Assembly (NCBI RefSeq): GCF_000519185.1
Contig: NZ_JAFA01000003.1
Span: forward strand, 1-40,680
Length of the DNA stretch: 40,680 bases
Direction: 5' to 3'
Origin: Paraburkholderia nodosa DSM 21604
Lineage (GTDB): Bacteria; Pseudomonadota; Gammaproteobacteria; Burkholderiales; Burkholderiaceae
A model generated the notes under the pieces. The model did no database searches, was not told where the DNA came from, and worked only from the letters and a program-made list of their open reading frames with translations. Below are positions 31,727 to 40,111 of the stretch, piece by piece (positions within the stretch are counted from its first letter, which is position 1; each line of letters starts with the position of its first letter). Both the position numbers and the translations under genes were made by a program.

Positions 31727-33066
31727 CAATTCACTCCGATTTCGTTGAGGGTGCTTGCGTGCGATTCGTCGCGCGCCGTATTCGTGGCTGCTGCCGGGCG
31801 TTCGCGTTGGGCCGCGTCGCGATAGTCGAGGTACTTGCGCTGCGTGCCGATGTGATCGGCGATGTGCTTCGCGTCGTGCCACACGCCCCAGATGAACGAC
31901 GACCCTCGCCGCGACAGCCACGGCAGACCGAGGAAATAAACGCCCGGTTCCTTCGAGACGCCGCGCTGATGCTTCGGCTTGCCTTGCTCGTCGAAGGCGT
32001 CGACGCGCAGCCAGCTGTAATCGACGGCAAATCCGGTCGCCCAGATGATCGTCGTCACGCCGGCCTGCGCGAGATCCAGTTCACGCAGCGGATGCGTCAC
32101 GCACTCGGGATTGGCCGGAATGAAGCGTGCTTCGGGATCTTTCGGCAGGTCGATGCCGTTGCGCTCGACCCAGGCATCGGCGGCGTCGAGCAGCGACATC
32201 AGGTTGTCGTCGCCGCGCTTGAGATTGACCGCCAGATCTTGCTCGAACGCGACGATACCGTTGTCGAACGATTTCGTGACGCCGACAAGCGTCATGCCTT
32301 CATGCGCAAGCCGGCGAAAATCGATGGTCTGGCCGCCATACGCGCCGCTCACGGCGATCGTCACGTGCTCGCGTCCGGGGCCCGCCACCTCCTTGTCCCA
32401 TTCGCCGAGCACGCCGAGCCACCAGCAGAAGTCGCGGTTGCGGTAAGCGCGCGGCGGCCGATCGTGCGGTCCGACCGATAGATACACCGTGCGGCCCGCA
32501 CGGCGCAGCTCGTCGGCGATCTGCGTGCCCGACGAACCCGCGCCGACGACCAGCACCGCGCCGTCTGGCAATTGGGCCGGATTGCGATAGTCGGCCGAGT
32601 GCATCTGGGTGAGACGCGGGTCCTTTGGCGCGATGCCAGGAATCACTGGACGCTGAAACGGCCCCGTCGCCACGACAACGCGATTCGCCTCGAACGTGCC
32701 GTTGCTCGTCTGAACGGTGAAACCCGGGCGCCCTCGAAGGCGTTCGACATGCGTCACTTCCACGCCCGTGCGGATAGGCGCGTTGAACTTCTTTGCATAC
32801 GCGACGAAATAGTCGGCGACCTGTTCCTTGCCCGCGAACGCATCGGGATCCAGTCCTTCGAATTCCATGCCGGGAAAGCGGTCGTGCCAGGCAGGACCGT
32901 TGGCGACCAGCGAATCCCAGCGGCCCGTGCGCCAGCGCTCGGCGACGCGATCGCGTTCGAGCACGAGATGCGGCACGCCCGACTTGCTGAGATGCTCGCT
33001 CATTGCCACGCCCGCCTGACCGGCGCCGATAACCAGTGTGTCGATGGATACTTTTTCAGCCTTCAT
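31726..33066 (-). CDS. CzcO-like FAD-dependent monooxygenase
   Basis: A 446-residue flavoprotein of the class B monooxygenase/CzcO type. It has two Rossmann sites, GAGQAG at 14-19 for FAD and GAGSSG at 175-180 for NADPH. Near 156 the stretch MHSADYRNP corresponds to the FMO fingerprint FxGxxxHxxxY. AAGGAG lies seven bases before the ATG at 33066. It heads a four-gene operon and is divergent from a LysR gene, with a strong operator between them. It would hydroxylate or oxygenate the substrate (N-, S- or Baeyer-Villiger type) as the first step. Confidence 0.87.
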   Translation of the reverse strand: MKAEKVSIDTLVIGAGQAGVAMSEHLSKSGVPHLVLERDRVAERWRTGRWDSLVANGPAWHDRFPGMEFEGLDPDAFAGKEQVADYFVAYAKKFNAPIRTGVEVTHVERLRGRPGFTVQTSNGTFEANRVVVATGPFQRPVIPGIAPKDPRLTQMHSADYRNPAQLPDGAVLVVGAGSSGTQIADELRRAGRTVYLSVGPHDRPPRAYRNRDFCWWLGVLGEWDKEVAGPGREHVTIAVSGAYGGQTIDFRRLAHEGMTLVGVTKSFDNGIVAFEQDLAVNLKRGDDNLMSLLDAADAWVERNGIDLPKDPEARFIPANPECVTHPLRELDLAQAGVTTIIWATGFAVDYSWLRVDAFDEQGKPKHQRGVSKEPGVYFLGLPWLSRRGSSFIWGVWHDAKHIADHIGTQRKYLDYRDAAQRERPAAATNTARDESHASTLNEIGVN

Positions 33067-33160
33067 GGCTGTTCTCCTTCAAATTACGAATAACGTCCTG
33101 CTCGTCGAAACAAACTGTACGCGCGACGCAGGATAGGAAAAACTATTAAAATAAAATCCC

Positions 33161-33183
33161 TTGCATCGGATTTACCTATGCAA
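33161..33183. promoter_or_regulatory. Shared LysR operator, copy 1 (monooxygenase/LysR)
   Basis: TTGCAT-N11-ATGCAA, perfect six-base arms. It lies 95 bases before the monooxygenase start and 55 before the LysR start. An ATG at 33178 in the LysR frame falls inside this site, which argues for the later start at 33238. Confidence 0.75.
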
Positions 33184-33237
33184 CCAGGCGCCGACTATCG
33201 GCCGCCCAGGTTGCTCCTTCGAGAGAGATTCCTTGAG

Positions 33238-34164
33238 ATGGACGGAGTATCGATTCGCTATTCATTGCGCCAGCTGCGCTATTTCATCGCGACGGCAGAA
33301 ACCCTTTCGTTCACCGCTGCGGCGAAGCGGCTGCACATTTCGCAGCCTTCGATCTCGACCGCGCTGGCCGAGCTGGAGGCATCGTTCGGTGTGCAATTGT
33401 TCATCCGTCATCACGCAAGCGGACTTTCACTCACGCAACCGGGCCGCGATCTGCTCGTGCACGCGCGCAGCCTCCTGAAAAGCGCCGAAGAACTGCAACT
33501 CACGGCGCAAGAGCTGGATGGCGGCGTATCCGGCACCGTCTCGCTCGGCTGCCTCGCTTCGCTTGCGCCGCCGCTCATGCCGTCGCTCATCAGCGCGTTC
33601 CTGCGCGAACATTCGGCGATCACGTTCATCACCAGGGAAGCGCATCAGGACGGCCTGCTGAGCGGGCTCGGCGACGGCTCGCTGGATATTGCGCTTACCT
33701 ATAGCCTCGACATCGCGGAAGGCATCGCCTTCCTACCCGTCGTCTCGCTGCCGCCTTACGTGATCCTCCCGAAAAATCACCGGCTCGCACGCGCAGCGAA
33801 GGTCTCGCTAAAGGATCTTCTGCCGGAGCCTTACGTGATGCTCGACCTTCCGCACAGCCGCGAATATTTCTCGACGCTTTTCGACGCGGCAGGCAGCCGG
33901 CCTGTCGCCGCGTTCCGCTCAGCGCAGCCCGAGGTCGTGCGCGGCATGGTGGCGAACGGCCTCGGCTACAGCATTCTCAACTTTCCGCTTCAGTCGTGCC
34001 GCACCGTGGATGGCGAGGAGTTTGTCGTCAAGCGCTTCAAGGAGGCGGTTCCCGCGACGACGCTCGGCATCGCGACGTCGAGCACCGTGCGGCAACGCGA
34101 AGTCGTGAAGCGCTTCGCCGCGTTCTGCGAAAGCTACATCCGGCGGTTGCGCTTCAAGCATTAA
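33238..34164 (+). CDS. LysR-family regulator of the monooxygenase/permease genes
   Basis: A 308-residue LysR protein (YSLRQLRYFIATAETLSFTAAAKRLHISQPSISTALAELEASFGVQLFIRHHASGLSLTQPGRDLLVHARSLL, then effector domain). The start at 33238 is chosen over 33178 because the earlier ATG lies within the operator and would add 20 residues with no family counterpart. A weak GAGAGA site is about ten bases upstream. It sits between the monooxygenase operon and the NCS1 permease; both have the same inverted repeat upstream. Confidence 0.9.
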   Translation: MDGVSIRYSLRQLRYFIATAETLSFTAAAKRLHISQPSISTALAELEASFGVQLFIRHHASGLSLTQPGRDLLVHARSLLKSAEELQLTAQELDGGVSGTVSLGCLASLAPPLMPSLISAFLREHSAITFITREAHQDGLLSGLGDGSLDIALTYSLDIAEGIAFLPVVSLPPYVILPKNHRLARAAKVSLKDLLPEPYVMLDLPHSREYFSTLFDAAGSRPVAAFRSAQPEVVRGMVANGLGYSILNFPLQSCRTVDGEEFVVKRFKEAVPATTLGIATSSTVRQREVVKRFAAFCESYIRRLRFKH

Positions 34165-34191
34165 CGAGGCGACGGCGACGATCCGGGCAAT

Positions 34192-35601
34192 TCACTGCAC
34201 CTGCGCGGACGGCTGATTGAGCCGGCGGCGGTACGCCGTGTCGCGCGTGGCGAGCCACAAGTAAAGCGGCGTCGTGACGACGATGCCCACGAGCCAGGAC
34301 AGATCGGCGCCGTCCAGATGCGCCGAGAAGGAACCCACATACATCGGCGTGTTCATGAACGGAATCTGCACCAGAATCCCGACTGCATAGGCGATCAACG
34401 CTTGCGGATTGAAACGGCCGTAAATGCCGCCATCCACACGGAAGATCGACTGGACATCGTATTGGCCTTTGTGAATCACATAGAAGTCGATCAGATTGAT
34501 CGCCGTCCACGGCACGAGCACCACGAGCAGCGCGAGCACGAGATCGACGAAATGCCCGACGAAGTCCTTCGACGCACCGACCGCCGCAAAGCAGCACGCG
34601 GTCAGGATAATGATCGAGAGCACGGCGCGCGACTTCGCGGTCGGAATCCAGCGATACGCGAATGTCTGTAGCGACGTGATGACCGAAAGCACGGCTCCGT
34701 ACAGATTCAACGCGTTGTGGCTAATCACGCTCAGCAAAAACAGCACGAGCATGAACGGGCCGATAGCACCGGTCGATGCCTTGACGGCGTCCATCGTGTC
34801 GGCGCCAGCCGGAACCGCGAGTACGGCAACCGCGCCGAACACGAACGCAAGCGTCGAACCGAGCACGCAACCCAGGTACGTCGTCCAGAAGGTCGACGCG
34901 ACGCCCACATTCTTCGGAAGGTAGCGCGAATAGTCCGAGACGTAGGGCGCGAACGCGATCTGCCACAGCGCGGAGAGCGACACCGTCGCGAGCCAGCCGG
35001 CGACGTTGAAGCCACCGCGCGTGAGGAAGTCCGTCGATTGCACGTGCGTGACGATATAACCGAAGCCCACAGCGATCCCAATCCCGAGCACCCATGTGCC
35101 AATGCGGTTCAGCAAGTGTATGAAGCGATATCCGATGATGCCGATCAGCCCCGAACCCAACGCGCCGATCACGATGCCGACGGGCACCGGAATCGACGAT
35201 TCGATGCCGTGCAGCGACTTGCCTGCGAGCACGATATTCGACGCGAAGAAACCGACGTACATGATGCCGGCGATGACCGTCACGAGCAGCGCACCCCACG
35301 AGCCAAACTGCGCGCGGCTCTGGATCATTTGCGGAATGCCCATTTGCGGGCCTTGCGCGGAATGCAGCGCCATGAGAATGCCGCCCAGCGCCTGACCGAC
35401 GATGATCGCGACAATGCCCCACATGAGATTGAGGTGATAGATCTGCACGCCGAGCGCGCCGGTCACAATCGGCAGCGGCGCAATGTTGCCGCCGAACCAA
35501 AGCGTGAAGAGATCGCGGACTTTGCCGTGGCGCTCGTTCTCGGGCACGTAACCGATCGTGTGCTTCTCGACCAGGGGAACCGCGTTGCGGTTGTCTGCCA
35601 T
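34192..35601 (-). CDS. NCS1-family nucleobase/heterocycle permease
   Basis: A 469-residue carrier with about 12 membrane helices, of the NCS1 (cytosine/purine/hydantoin/thiamine-type) family. Signatures are DLFTLWFGGNIAPLPIVTGAL, GPQMGIPQMIQSRAQFGSWGA, FAPYVSDYSRYLP and NLIDFYVIHKGQYDVQSIF. I start at the ATG at 35601 because GGAG lies six bases upstream; an ATG at 35613 lacks a site. NCS1 proteins import small N-heterocycles with H+ or Na+. Convergent with the LysR gene; its promoter region carries the second copy of the shared operator. Confidence 0.9.
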   Translation of the reverse strand: MADNRNAVPLVEKHTIGYVPENERHGKVRDLFTLWFGGNIAPLPIVTGALGVQIYHLNLMWGIVAIIVGQALGGILMALHSAQGPQMGIPQMIQSRAQFGSWGALLVTVIAGIMYVGFFASNIVLAGKSLHGIESSIPVPVGIVIGALGSGLIGIIGYRFIHLLNRIGTWVLGIGIAVGFGYIVTHVQSTDFLTRGGFNVAGWLATVSLSALWQIAFAPYVSDYSRYLPKNVGVASTFWTTYLGCVLGSTLAFVFGAVAVLAVPAGADTMDAVKASTGAIGPFMLVLFLLSVISHNALNLYGAVLSVITSLQTFAYRWIPTAKSRAVLSIIILTACCFAAVGASKDFVGHFVDLVLALLVVLVPWTAINLIDFYVIHKGQYDVQSIFRVDGGIYGRFNPQALIAYAVGILVQIPFMNTPMYVGSFSAHLDGADLSWLVGIVVTTPLYLWLATRDTAYRRRLNQPSAQVQ

Positions 35602-35759
35602 AACAGTCTCCATTTTCTCGCCGGCGTGTTTTTTGAAAACAACACGCGTGGCGAAGGTGTAAAGCAGGTGTAGGGCCAGGGCGAATCAACCGCCCCACTC
35701 GAAACATTGAGCGAATTAACTGACGCCAAATTTCGACTGCCAAGCATTGTTTCCCGATG

Positions 35760-35786
35760 TTTTGCATAGCGCAAAACTATGCAAAA
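35760..35786. promoter_or_regulatory. Shared LysR operator, copy 2 (upstream of NCS1 permease)
   Basis: TTTTGCATAG and CTATGCAAAA are perfect ten-base arms around seven bases; the inner part has the same TTGCAT-N11-ATGCAA form as copy 1 and the T-N11-A core of LysR sites. It is 159 bases upstream of the permease start and about 235 upstream of the porin. Confidence 0.8.
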
Positions 35787-35912
35787 GCGGGGAGGGAAAG
35801 GGAGATGTGTGCCGGTGTCAACGCACGCCCCGGGACGTCGGGTTCCTGGCATCGACGGTAGGTGACCGCGTAACAAGGCCGTCGATTGCGGTCCAGAGAT
35901 TCATGCGCTTCG

Positions 35913-35941
35913 TGCAATAACGCGATGAAAACAATGCAATA
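35913..35941 (+). repeat. TGCAATA direct repeat upstream of the porin gene
   Basis: TGCAATA occurs at 35913-35919 and 35935-35941, a 22-base (two-turn) period on the porin side of the intergenic region. Two equal sites on one face of the helix suggest a regulator contact. Confidence 0.35.
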
Positions 35942-35960
35942 GACATCCTGTTATGGCGCC

Positions 35961-36012
35961 CCTCTAATTAGCACGGTCATTCTTTATTTGATGACATTCA
36001 CATAATTAGAGG
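35961..36012 (+). promoter_or_regulatory. Inverted repeat that can mask the porin ribosome binding site
   Basis: CCTCTAATTA (35961-35970) is the exact reverse complement of TAATTAGAGG (36003-36012). The right arm contains the start of the porin Shine-Dalgarno sequence AGAGGAG, nine bases before the ATG. If transcription starts upstream of 35961, the mRNA could fold with a 32-base loop and hide the ribosome site. An operator with AT-rich arms is the alternative. Confidence 0.5.
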
Positions 36013-36020
36013 AGACATAC

Positions 36021-37139
36021 ATGCGCTCTCGCATGCATGGAGTGTGTGGCATCGCGCTGGCGCTTGCCGCCGGCAGCGCGGCGGCGACCGATTCGAGCAT
36101 CACGTTGTACGGCGCCGCCGATACCTTTCTGCAGTATCTCGGCAACGGGGGCACCCATACGTTTGCCATGAAGAGCGGCGGCTCCACAGGGTCGCTCTTC
36201 GGCCTCAAGGGCGTGGAGGACCTGGGCGGCGGGCTCACGGCGCAGTTCACCGTCGAATCGGGCTTCAACCTCAACAATGGCGGGCTTTTCGCCGACACCA
36301 GCGCGCTCTTCTATCGCCAGTCGTGGGTGGGTCTCAAGGACGAGCGCTACGGCACGCTCACGTTCGGGCGGCAGTACAACGCAAGTTTCCGCGTGGTCTA
36401 TCCGACCGATCCGTTCAAGCTCGATGAGGTGCTCTCACCGTTCGCCGCCTTTGTGCTCACGGCAGACCGCAACACGCTCTCGACGCAGTACGACGGCGGC
36501 CGCCTGAGCAACTCGGTCCTGTATCAAACGCCCCGGCTCTACGGCGTGCAGGGCTATGCGATGTACGCCCTCTCCGCCACGGTCACGCAGCCCGTTCCGG
36601 CAACCACGGGCAACGCGCTGAACCTCGGCGTCAACTACACGGGCGCAGGCCTCTACGTCGGGCTGGCATACATGTACCAGCATCCCGGCACGGAGACGAT
36701 TGCGCGGTTGCCAGGGCCGCTCGTGCTGCTCGGCACGGAGCATTTCATTGCCGCACTGGCTTACCGTATCGGACCCGTCAATCTTCAGGCAAACTATTCG
36801 TATCAGCGCGCGAATGATCCCGCGCCGCGCACGCTCGCTGCCGTGATCGGCACCGCGCATTCGCTGAGCATCGCTGAGGTGGGCGCGACGATCCAGGCCA
36901 CGGCCGTCGACGAAATCCAGCTCGCCGCGCTCTATCGCAATGTGCGCGGCGCGCACGACAACACGCCAGGCTTCCAGATCGGCGCCGATCACTGGATCTC
37001 CAAGCGCACGAGCTTTTACGTGCGCGCGGGTTACTTCAAGAACAACGGCACCGCGACCACGAGCTGGTCTGGCGTGAGCGTGACCGAACCGGGCACCAAG
37101 CAGTACTCGGCAGCACTCGGCATGACGCATCGCTTCTGA
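36021..37139 (+). CDS. Burkholderia-type trimeric porin
   Basis: A 372-residue outer-membrane porin of the gram-negative OmpC-like family. The signal peptide is MRSRMHGVCGIALALAAGSAAA with cleavage before TDSS. The mature start SSITLYGAADTFLQYLGN, the loop SLFGLKGVEDLGGGLTAQFTVESGFNLNNGG and SWVGLKDERYGTLTFGRQYN are typical. The last residue is Phe (MTHRF), as required for outer-membrane assembly. It has a strong ribosome binding site (GAGGAG six bases before the ATG) and a good terminator downstream. Divergent from the NCS1 permease, it may serve uptake of the same substrate. Confidence 0.92.
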   Translation: MRSRMHGVCGIALALAAGSAAATDSSITLYGAADTFLQYLGNGGTHTFAMKSGGSTGSLFGLKGVEDLGGGLTAQFTVESGFNLNNGGLFADTSALFYRQSWVGLKDERYGTLTFGRQYNASFRVVYPTDPFKLDEVLSPFAAFVLTADRNTLSTQYDGGRLSNSVLYQTPRLYGVQGYAMYALSATVTQPVPATTGNALNLGVNYTGAGLYVGLAYMYQHPGTETIARLPGPLVLLGTEHFIAALAYRIGPVNLQANYSYQRANDPAPRTLAAVIGTAHSLSIAEVGATIQATAVDEIQLAALYRNVRGAHDNTPGFQIGADHWISKRTSFYVRAGYFKNNGTATTSWSGVSVTEPGTKQYSAALGMTHRF

Positions 37140-37173
37140 CTCTCGAGCGCGCGCCATCTGAGCCAATATACGA

Positions 37174-37217
37174 CGCGGGAAGTGCGGCCCTCGCGGGCCC
37201 CGCTTCCCGTGTTTTTT
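37174..37217 (+). terminator. Intrinsic terminator after the porin
   Basis: CGGGAAG...CTTCCCG (seven pairs) and GGCCC...GGGCC (five pairs) stack around a four-base loop with a small internal loop, followed by six T (37212-37217). It starts 35 bases after the porin stop and directly borders the end of the convergent DUF1254 gene. Confidence 0.85.
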
Positions 37218-37218
37218 C

Positions 37219-38577
37219 TCAGTCGGCCAGGCGCTGGATGTGCGGGTAGGCGAACGTGCGCGCGAGATGCGTTTCGCGCGGCACGTACAAGCGCAATGCC
37301 AGGTAGAAGCGCTCGGCCGGCGCGGGCAACCAGTTTCGCTGCAAAGTCGGATCGGCAGGCATGCGCGCTGAAATAGCGATGCGCAGGCCGCCATCCACGT
37401 CGTATTCCAGGCCGTGCGTACGGTCGCCGAGCGAATAGCGCCCGATGGCGTTTTCGGCCAGCATAAACGTCGCTTTCTCATAGGCGGTCAGCGACCAGAA
37501 CGCATCGACAGCGGGCAGGTTGCCCGGTGCGAAGTGCAGGACATAGGAAGCATTGCCTTCGAGCGCGGCGCCTTGTGCATCGGCGTCGGCGGTGATGTAC
37601 ATCGCTTCGTCCACGCCGAGCGCGCCGATATAACAGAGCGCCACCTGGGCACGCTCGCGGTAATCTTCGCCGAAGGTTGCGTGCACATCGACCGGCAACG
37701 CCCATCCGCCACCCAGCGCGAGCGGCGGTTCGCCCGCCAGGTCTTCCATGACATGCTTGAGCGCGCGTTCGAGCAGATCGCGCTGGTGGGCATCGAGCGC
37801 GTGGTCTTTCCATTGCCCGCCGATGCCGCGCCCCGCGAATCGCGCGACGTGCGGTTGCGCCTCACGCGGCGGCGGATCATCGGCCAGCAGGCCATTGACG
37901 ACCTGTGCAAACCGCTGGGCATTGCCGAGCTTTTCGGTGGGCTGAATGCCGGCGTCGATTAGCTTTGGCACCTGCGCCGCGCTGCCAGGCGCCGGCGCAA
38001 GCTCGAGTTGATCCTGCAGATGCACGCCCGCCGCGAGATCGGCTTCGCCGTCCACGAGAATGCGGCCGATCAACCACACGGACTGGGTGGGACAGGCGAT
38101 GGCGCGCATGCCCGTGGGCACTTCTCCGCTCCATTCCGGACCGTGCAGGAAGAACGCGCCGGCTTCGTTGCCGGTGGTGCGTGTGCCGATATAACCGAAC
38201 GGGTTCGTGTAGAGATCGAGCAGCCCGAGCACGTAGTAGCGTGCATCCATGGCCGGCACGCGGATCACGAGCGGGCCATCGCTCAGGTCGAGCCATGCAC
38301 TCGAATAAAGCGTGTCGTTATTGGGCGTGACGACGCGGCGGTGGTGCGGGCCGAGCAGCATGCGCGTGTGGAACCATTCGTTGGCCCAACGATTGAGCGA
38401 CTCGGGAGATGTGCCGGCATAGCGCCCTGCGCGATCGACGCGCGGGCACGTAGACGAACGCATACGCGCCATTTCGTAAAGCGGCAGTGCGAACTGCACG
38501 GCCTCGACGGCCAGGTCGAAGCGCGCCATATCCGCGGAAAAGGCCGCGGTTTCTGTTGAATCGAGAGACGATGACAT
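37219..38577 (-). CDS. DUF1254/DUF1214 protein, copy 1
   Basis: A 452-residue protein with an N-terminal DUF1254 region (YEMARMRSSTCPR ... VVTPNNDTLYSSAWLDLSDGPLVIRVPAMDARYYVLGLLDLYTNPFGYIGTRTTGNEAGAFFLHGP) and a C-terminal DUF1214 region (VDAFWSLTAYEKATFMLAENAIGRYSLGDRTHGLEYDVDGGLRIAISARMP...NWLPAPAERFYLALRLYVP). Many members have a signal peptide; this one has none. Function unknown. It follows the second copy by 54 bases on the same strand. Confidence 0.85.
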   Translation of the reverse strand: MSSSLDSTETAAFSADMARFDLAVEAVQFALPLYEMARMRSSTCPRVDRAGRYAGTSPESLNRWANEWFHTRMLLGPHHRRVVTPNNDTLYSSAWLDLSDGPLVIRVPAMDARYYVLGLLDLYTNPFGYIGTRTTGNEAGAFFLHGPEWSGEVPTGMRAIACPTQSVWLIGRILVDGEADLAAGVHLQDQLELAPAPGSAAQVPKLIDAGIQPTEKLGNAQRFAQVVNGLLADDPPPREAQPHVARFAGRGIGGQWKDHALDAHQRDLLERALKHVMEDLAGEPPLALGGGWALPVDVHATFGEDYRERAQVALCYIGALGVDEAMYITADADAQGAALEGNASYVLHFAPGNLPAVDAFWSLTAYEKATFMLAENAIGRYSLGDRTHGLEYDVDGGLRIAISARMPADPTLQRNWLPAPAERFYLALRLYVPRETHLARTFAYPHIQRLAD

Positions 38578-38631
38578 GATATATCGTTATGCTAATGAAC
38601 CGGGTTGAAAAGCGCGCGGACACGGCGCCAT

Positions 38632-39951
38632 TCATGCCTCGACGGCGCGTACCGGCGGAATGGCGTAATGCCCTTCGAGGAACACCGCCTTCGGATGGTA
38701 GAAACGCAGGATCAGATAGAAGCCTCCCGGCGGCGCGGGAAGCCAGTTCGACGGCGGGTCCGGCGCCTCGTGCTGAATCTGGATGCGCAGGCCGCCGTCG
38801 GCGTCGTATTGCAGGCCGGGCGTGCGATCGCCAATGGCGTAGCGGCGAATCGGGTTGTCGGCGAAGTAGCGATCCGCGCCATAGAGCGAGAGCGACCAGA
38901 GCGCGTCGACGGGCGGCAGTTCACCCGGCGGGAAATAGAGTTCGTAGCGGTGGCGGCCGTCGAGGTGCTCGCCCGCTTCGTCGAAATCGGCGGTGGCATA
39001 GACGGCCTCGTCGGCTGCGAGCGCGCCCAGCCCTTTCATGGCGATGCAGGCGCGCAGCACATGCCCATGGCCGTAGCGGCCAAGTCCGAGGCTGTGGGTC
39101 CAGCTTAGCCGCGTGCGGCTTTCCGTGAAGGCGACGATGAGACGCTGCGCGTCGGCGTAGGCGAGCCGCAGACCCTGCTGCACCGGCTCGGGCAACGCCA
39201 GCATGCCGCGCATGCTGGCAGCGCGGATGCCGACGCGTTCCAGCGCGTTCACCATCGCGGCTTCGTCTTCGCGCGGCGGCAGGTCCGCAAACGATTGAAA
39301 AACATTTTCGAAGAAGTCGAGCGCGCTGTCACCGCTTTCGTGCCAGTGCCGCACGCAAACGGGGCCCTCGCCCTGCACGCCGTCGAGCCGGAAAGCACGG
39401 GCCGTTTGCTGCGCGCGGGCAAGATCGTCGTCGCCTTGAACGAGCACTCGGCCCAGCATCCAGACGAGGTTCGTGGGGCACGCTACCGGCGCGCCATCGC
39501 CGGTTGGGCGCTGCCCGGGCGTATGCAGGACGAAACGCCCGCCGCGCGTGCCCGCGTTGCGCGGACTGAGGTTCGTGAAGTTGTTCGTGAAAGCGTCGAG
39601 CAGTTCGATGACGTAATAGCCGTCTTCGTCCACAGCCGGAATGTCGAGCACCACCGGCCCTTTGGAAAGATCGATCCACGCATTCAGATAGAGAAAGTCA
39701 TTGGCCGGTGTGACGATGTCACGGTCTTCGTGCGTCCAGCGGCGCATGCTCGCATGGATCGTATTGAAGGGCCGTCGCAACGGGCTCGTGGAATGCGGCA
39801 ACGTGTGCAGCGCGCAGGTGCGCACGACTTCGACGACGGGGTAACGCGCGATGGCGAGCGGCCCAGCGAACATTCGAACGAGCGTGACGACGGGGTCTTC
39901 GTGTCGCGTTTGCGATTGGGTTCCCGCGATACTCATTGATTGGTTGTACAT
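38632..39951 (-). CDS. DUF1254/DUF1214 protein, copy 2
   Basis: A 439-residue paralogue of the next gene with the same two-domain layout: IVTPANDFLYLNAWIDLSKGPVVLDIPAVDEDGYYVIELLDAFTNNFTNLSPRNAGTRGGRFVLHTPG, and later VDALWSLSLYGADRYFADNPIRRYAIGDRTPGLQYDADGGLRIQIQHEAPDPPSNWLPAPPGGFYLILRFYHP. No signal peptide. Conserved motifs are shared but overall identity is moderate, so this is an old duplication. ATGs at 39951 and 39936 are both possible starts. It lies 160 bases after the transporter gene and may share its transcript. Confidence 0.85.
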   Translation of the reverse strand: MYNQSMSIAGTQSQTRHEDPVVTLVRMFAGPLAIARYPVVEVVRTCALHTLPHSTSPLRRPFNTIHASMRRWTHEDRDIVTPANDFLYLNAWIDLSKGPVVLDIPAVDEDGYYVIELLDAFTNNFTNLSPRNAGTRGGRFVLHTPGQRPTGDGAPVACPTNLVWMLGRVLVQGDDDLARAQQTARAFRLDGVQGEGPVCVRHWHESGDSALDFFENVFQSFADLPPREDEAAMVNALERVGIRAASMRGMLALPEPVQQGLRLAYADAQRLIVAFTESRTRLSWTHSLGLGRYGHGHVLRACIAMKGLGALAADEAVYATADFDEAGEHLDGRHRYELYFPPGELPPVDALWSLSLYGADRYFADNPIRRYAIGDRTPGLQYDADGGLRIQIQHEAPDPPSNWLPAPPGGFYLILRFYHPKAVFLEGHYAIPPVRAVEA

Positions 39952-40111
39952 AGCAAAGCAATGTTCTTTGTAATGGTTCAGGCAGACTGGAAAACGGTGC
40001 TAGTCGATTTACGCGGCGCGCTCGAATGTGATGACAGCGTCGGCGGCAACGAGGCCTTCCGGCGTCACGTCGTCAGCATTCCTGCCTGTCTGCGGAAAGC
40101 AGCTGCCAGGA

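Noticed and set aside
33178..33237. Upstream ATG as the start of the LysR regulator
   Set aside because: The ATG lies within the right arm of the operator, has no ribosome binding site and adds 20 residues with no family counterpart.
35869..35878. CGTAACAAGG, identical to a conserved string near the 3' end of 16S rRNA
   Set aside because: The match is only ten bases, and neither the flanks nor the rest of a 16S gene are present. Chance similarity.
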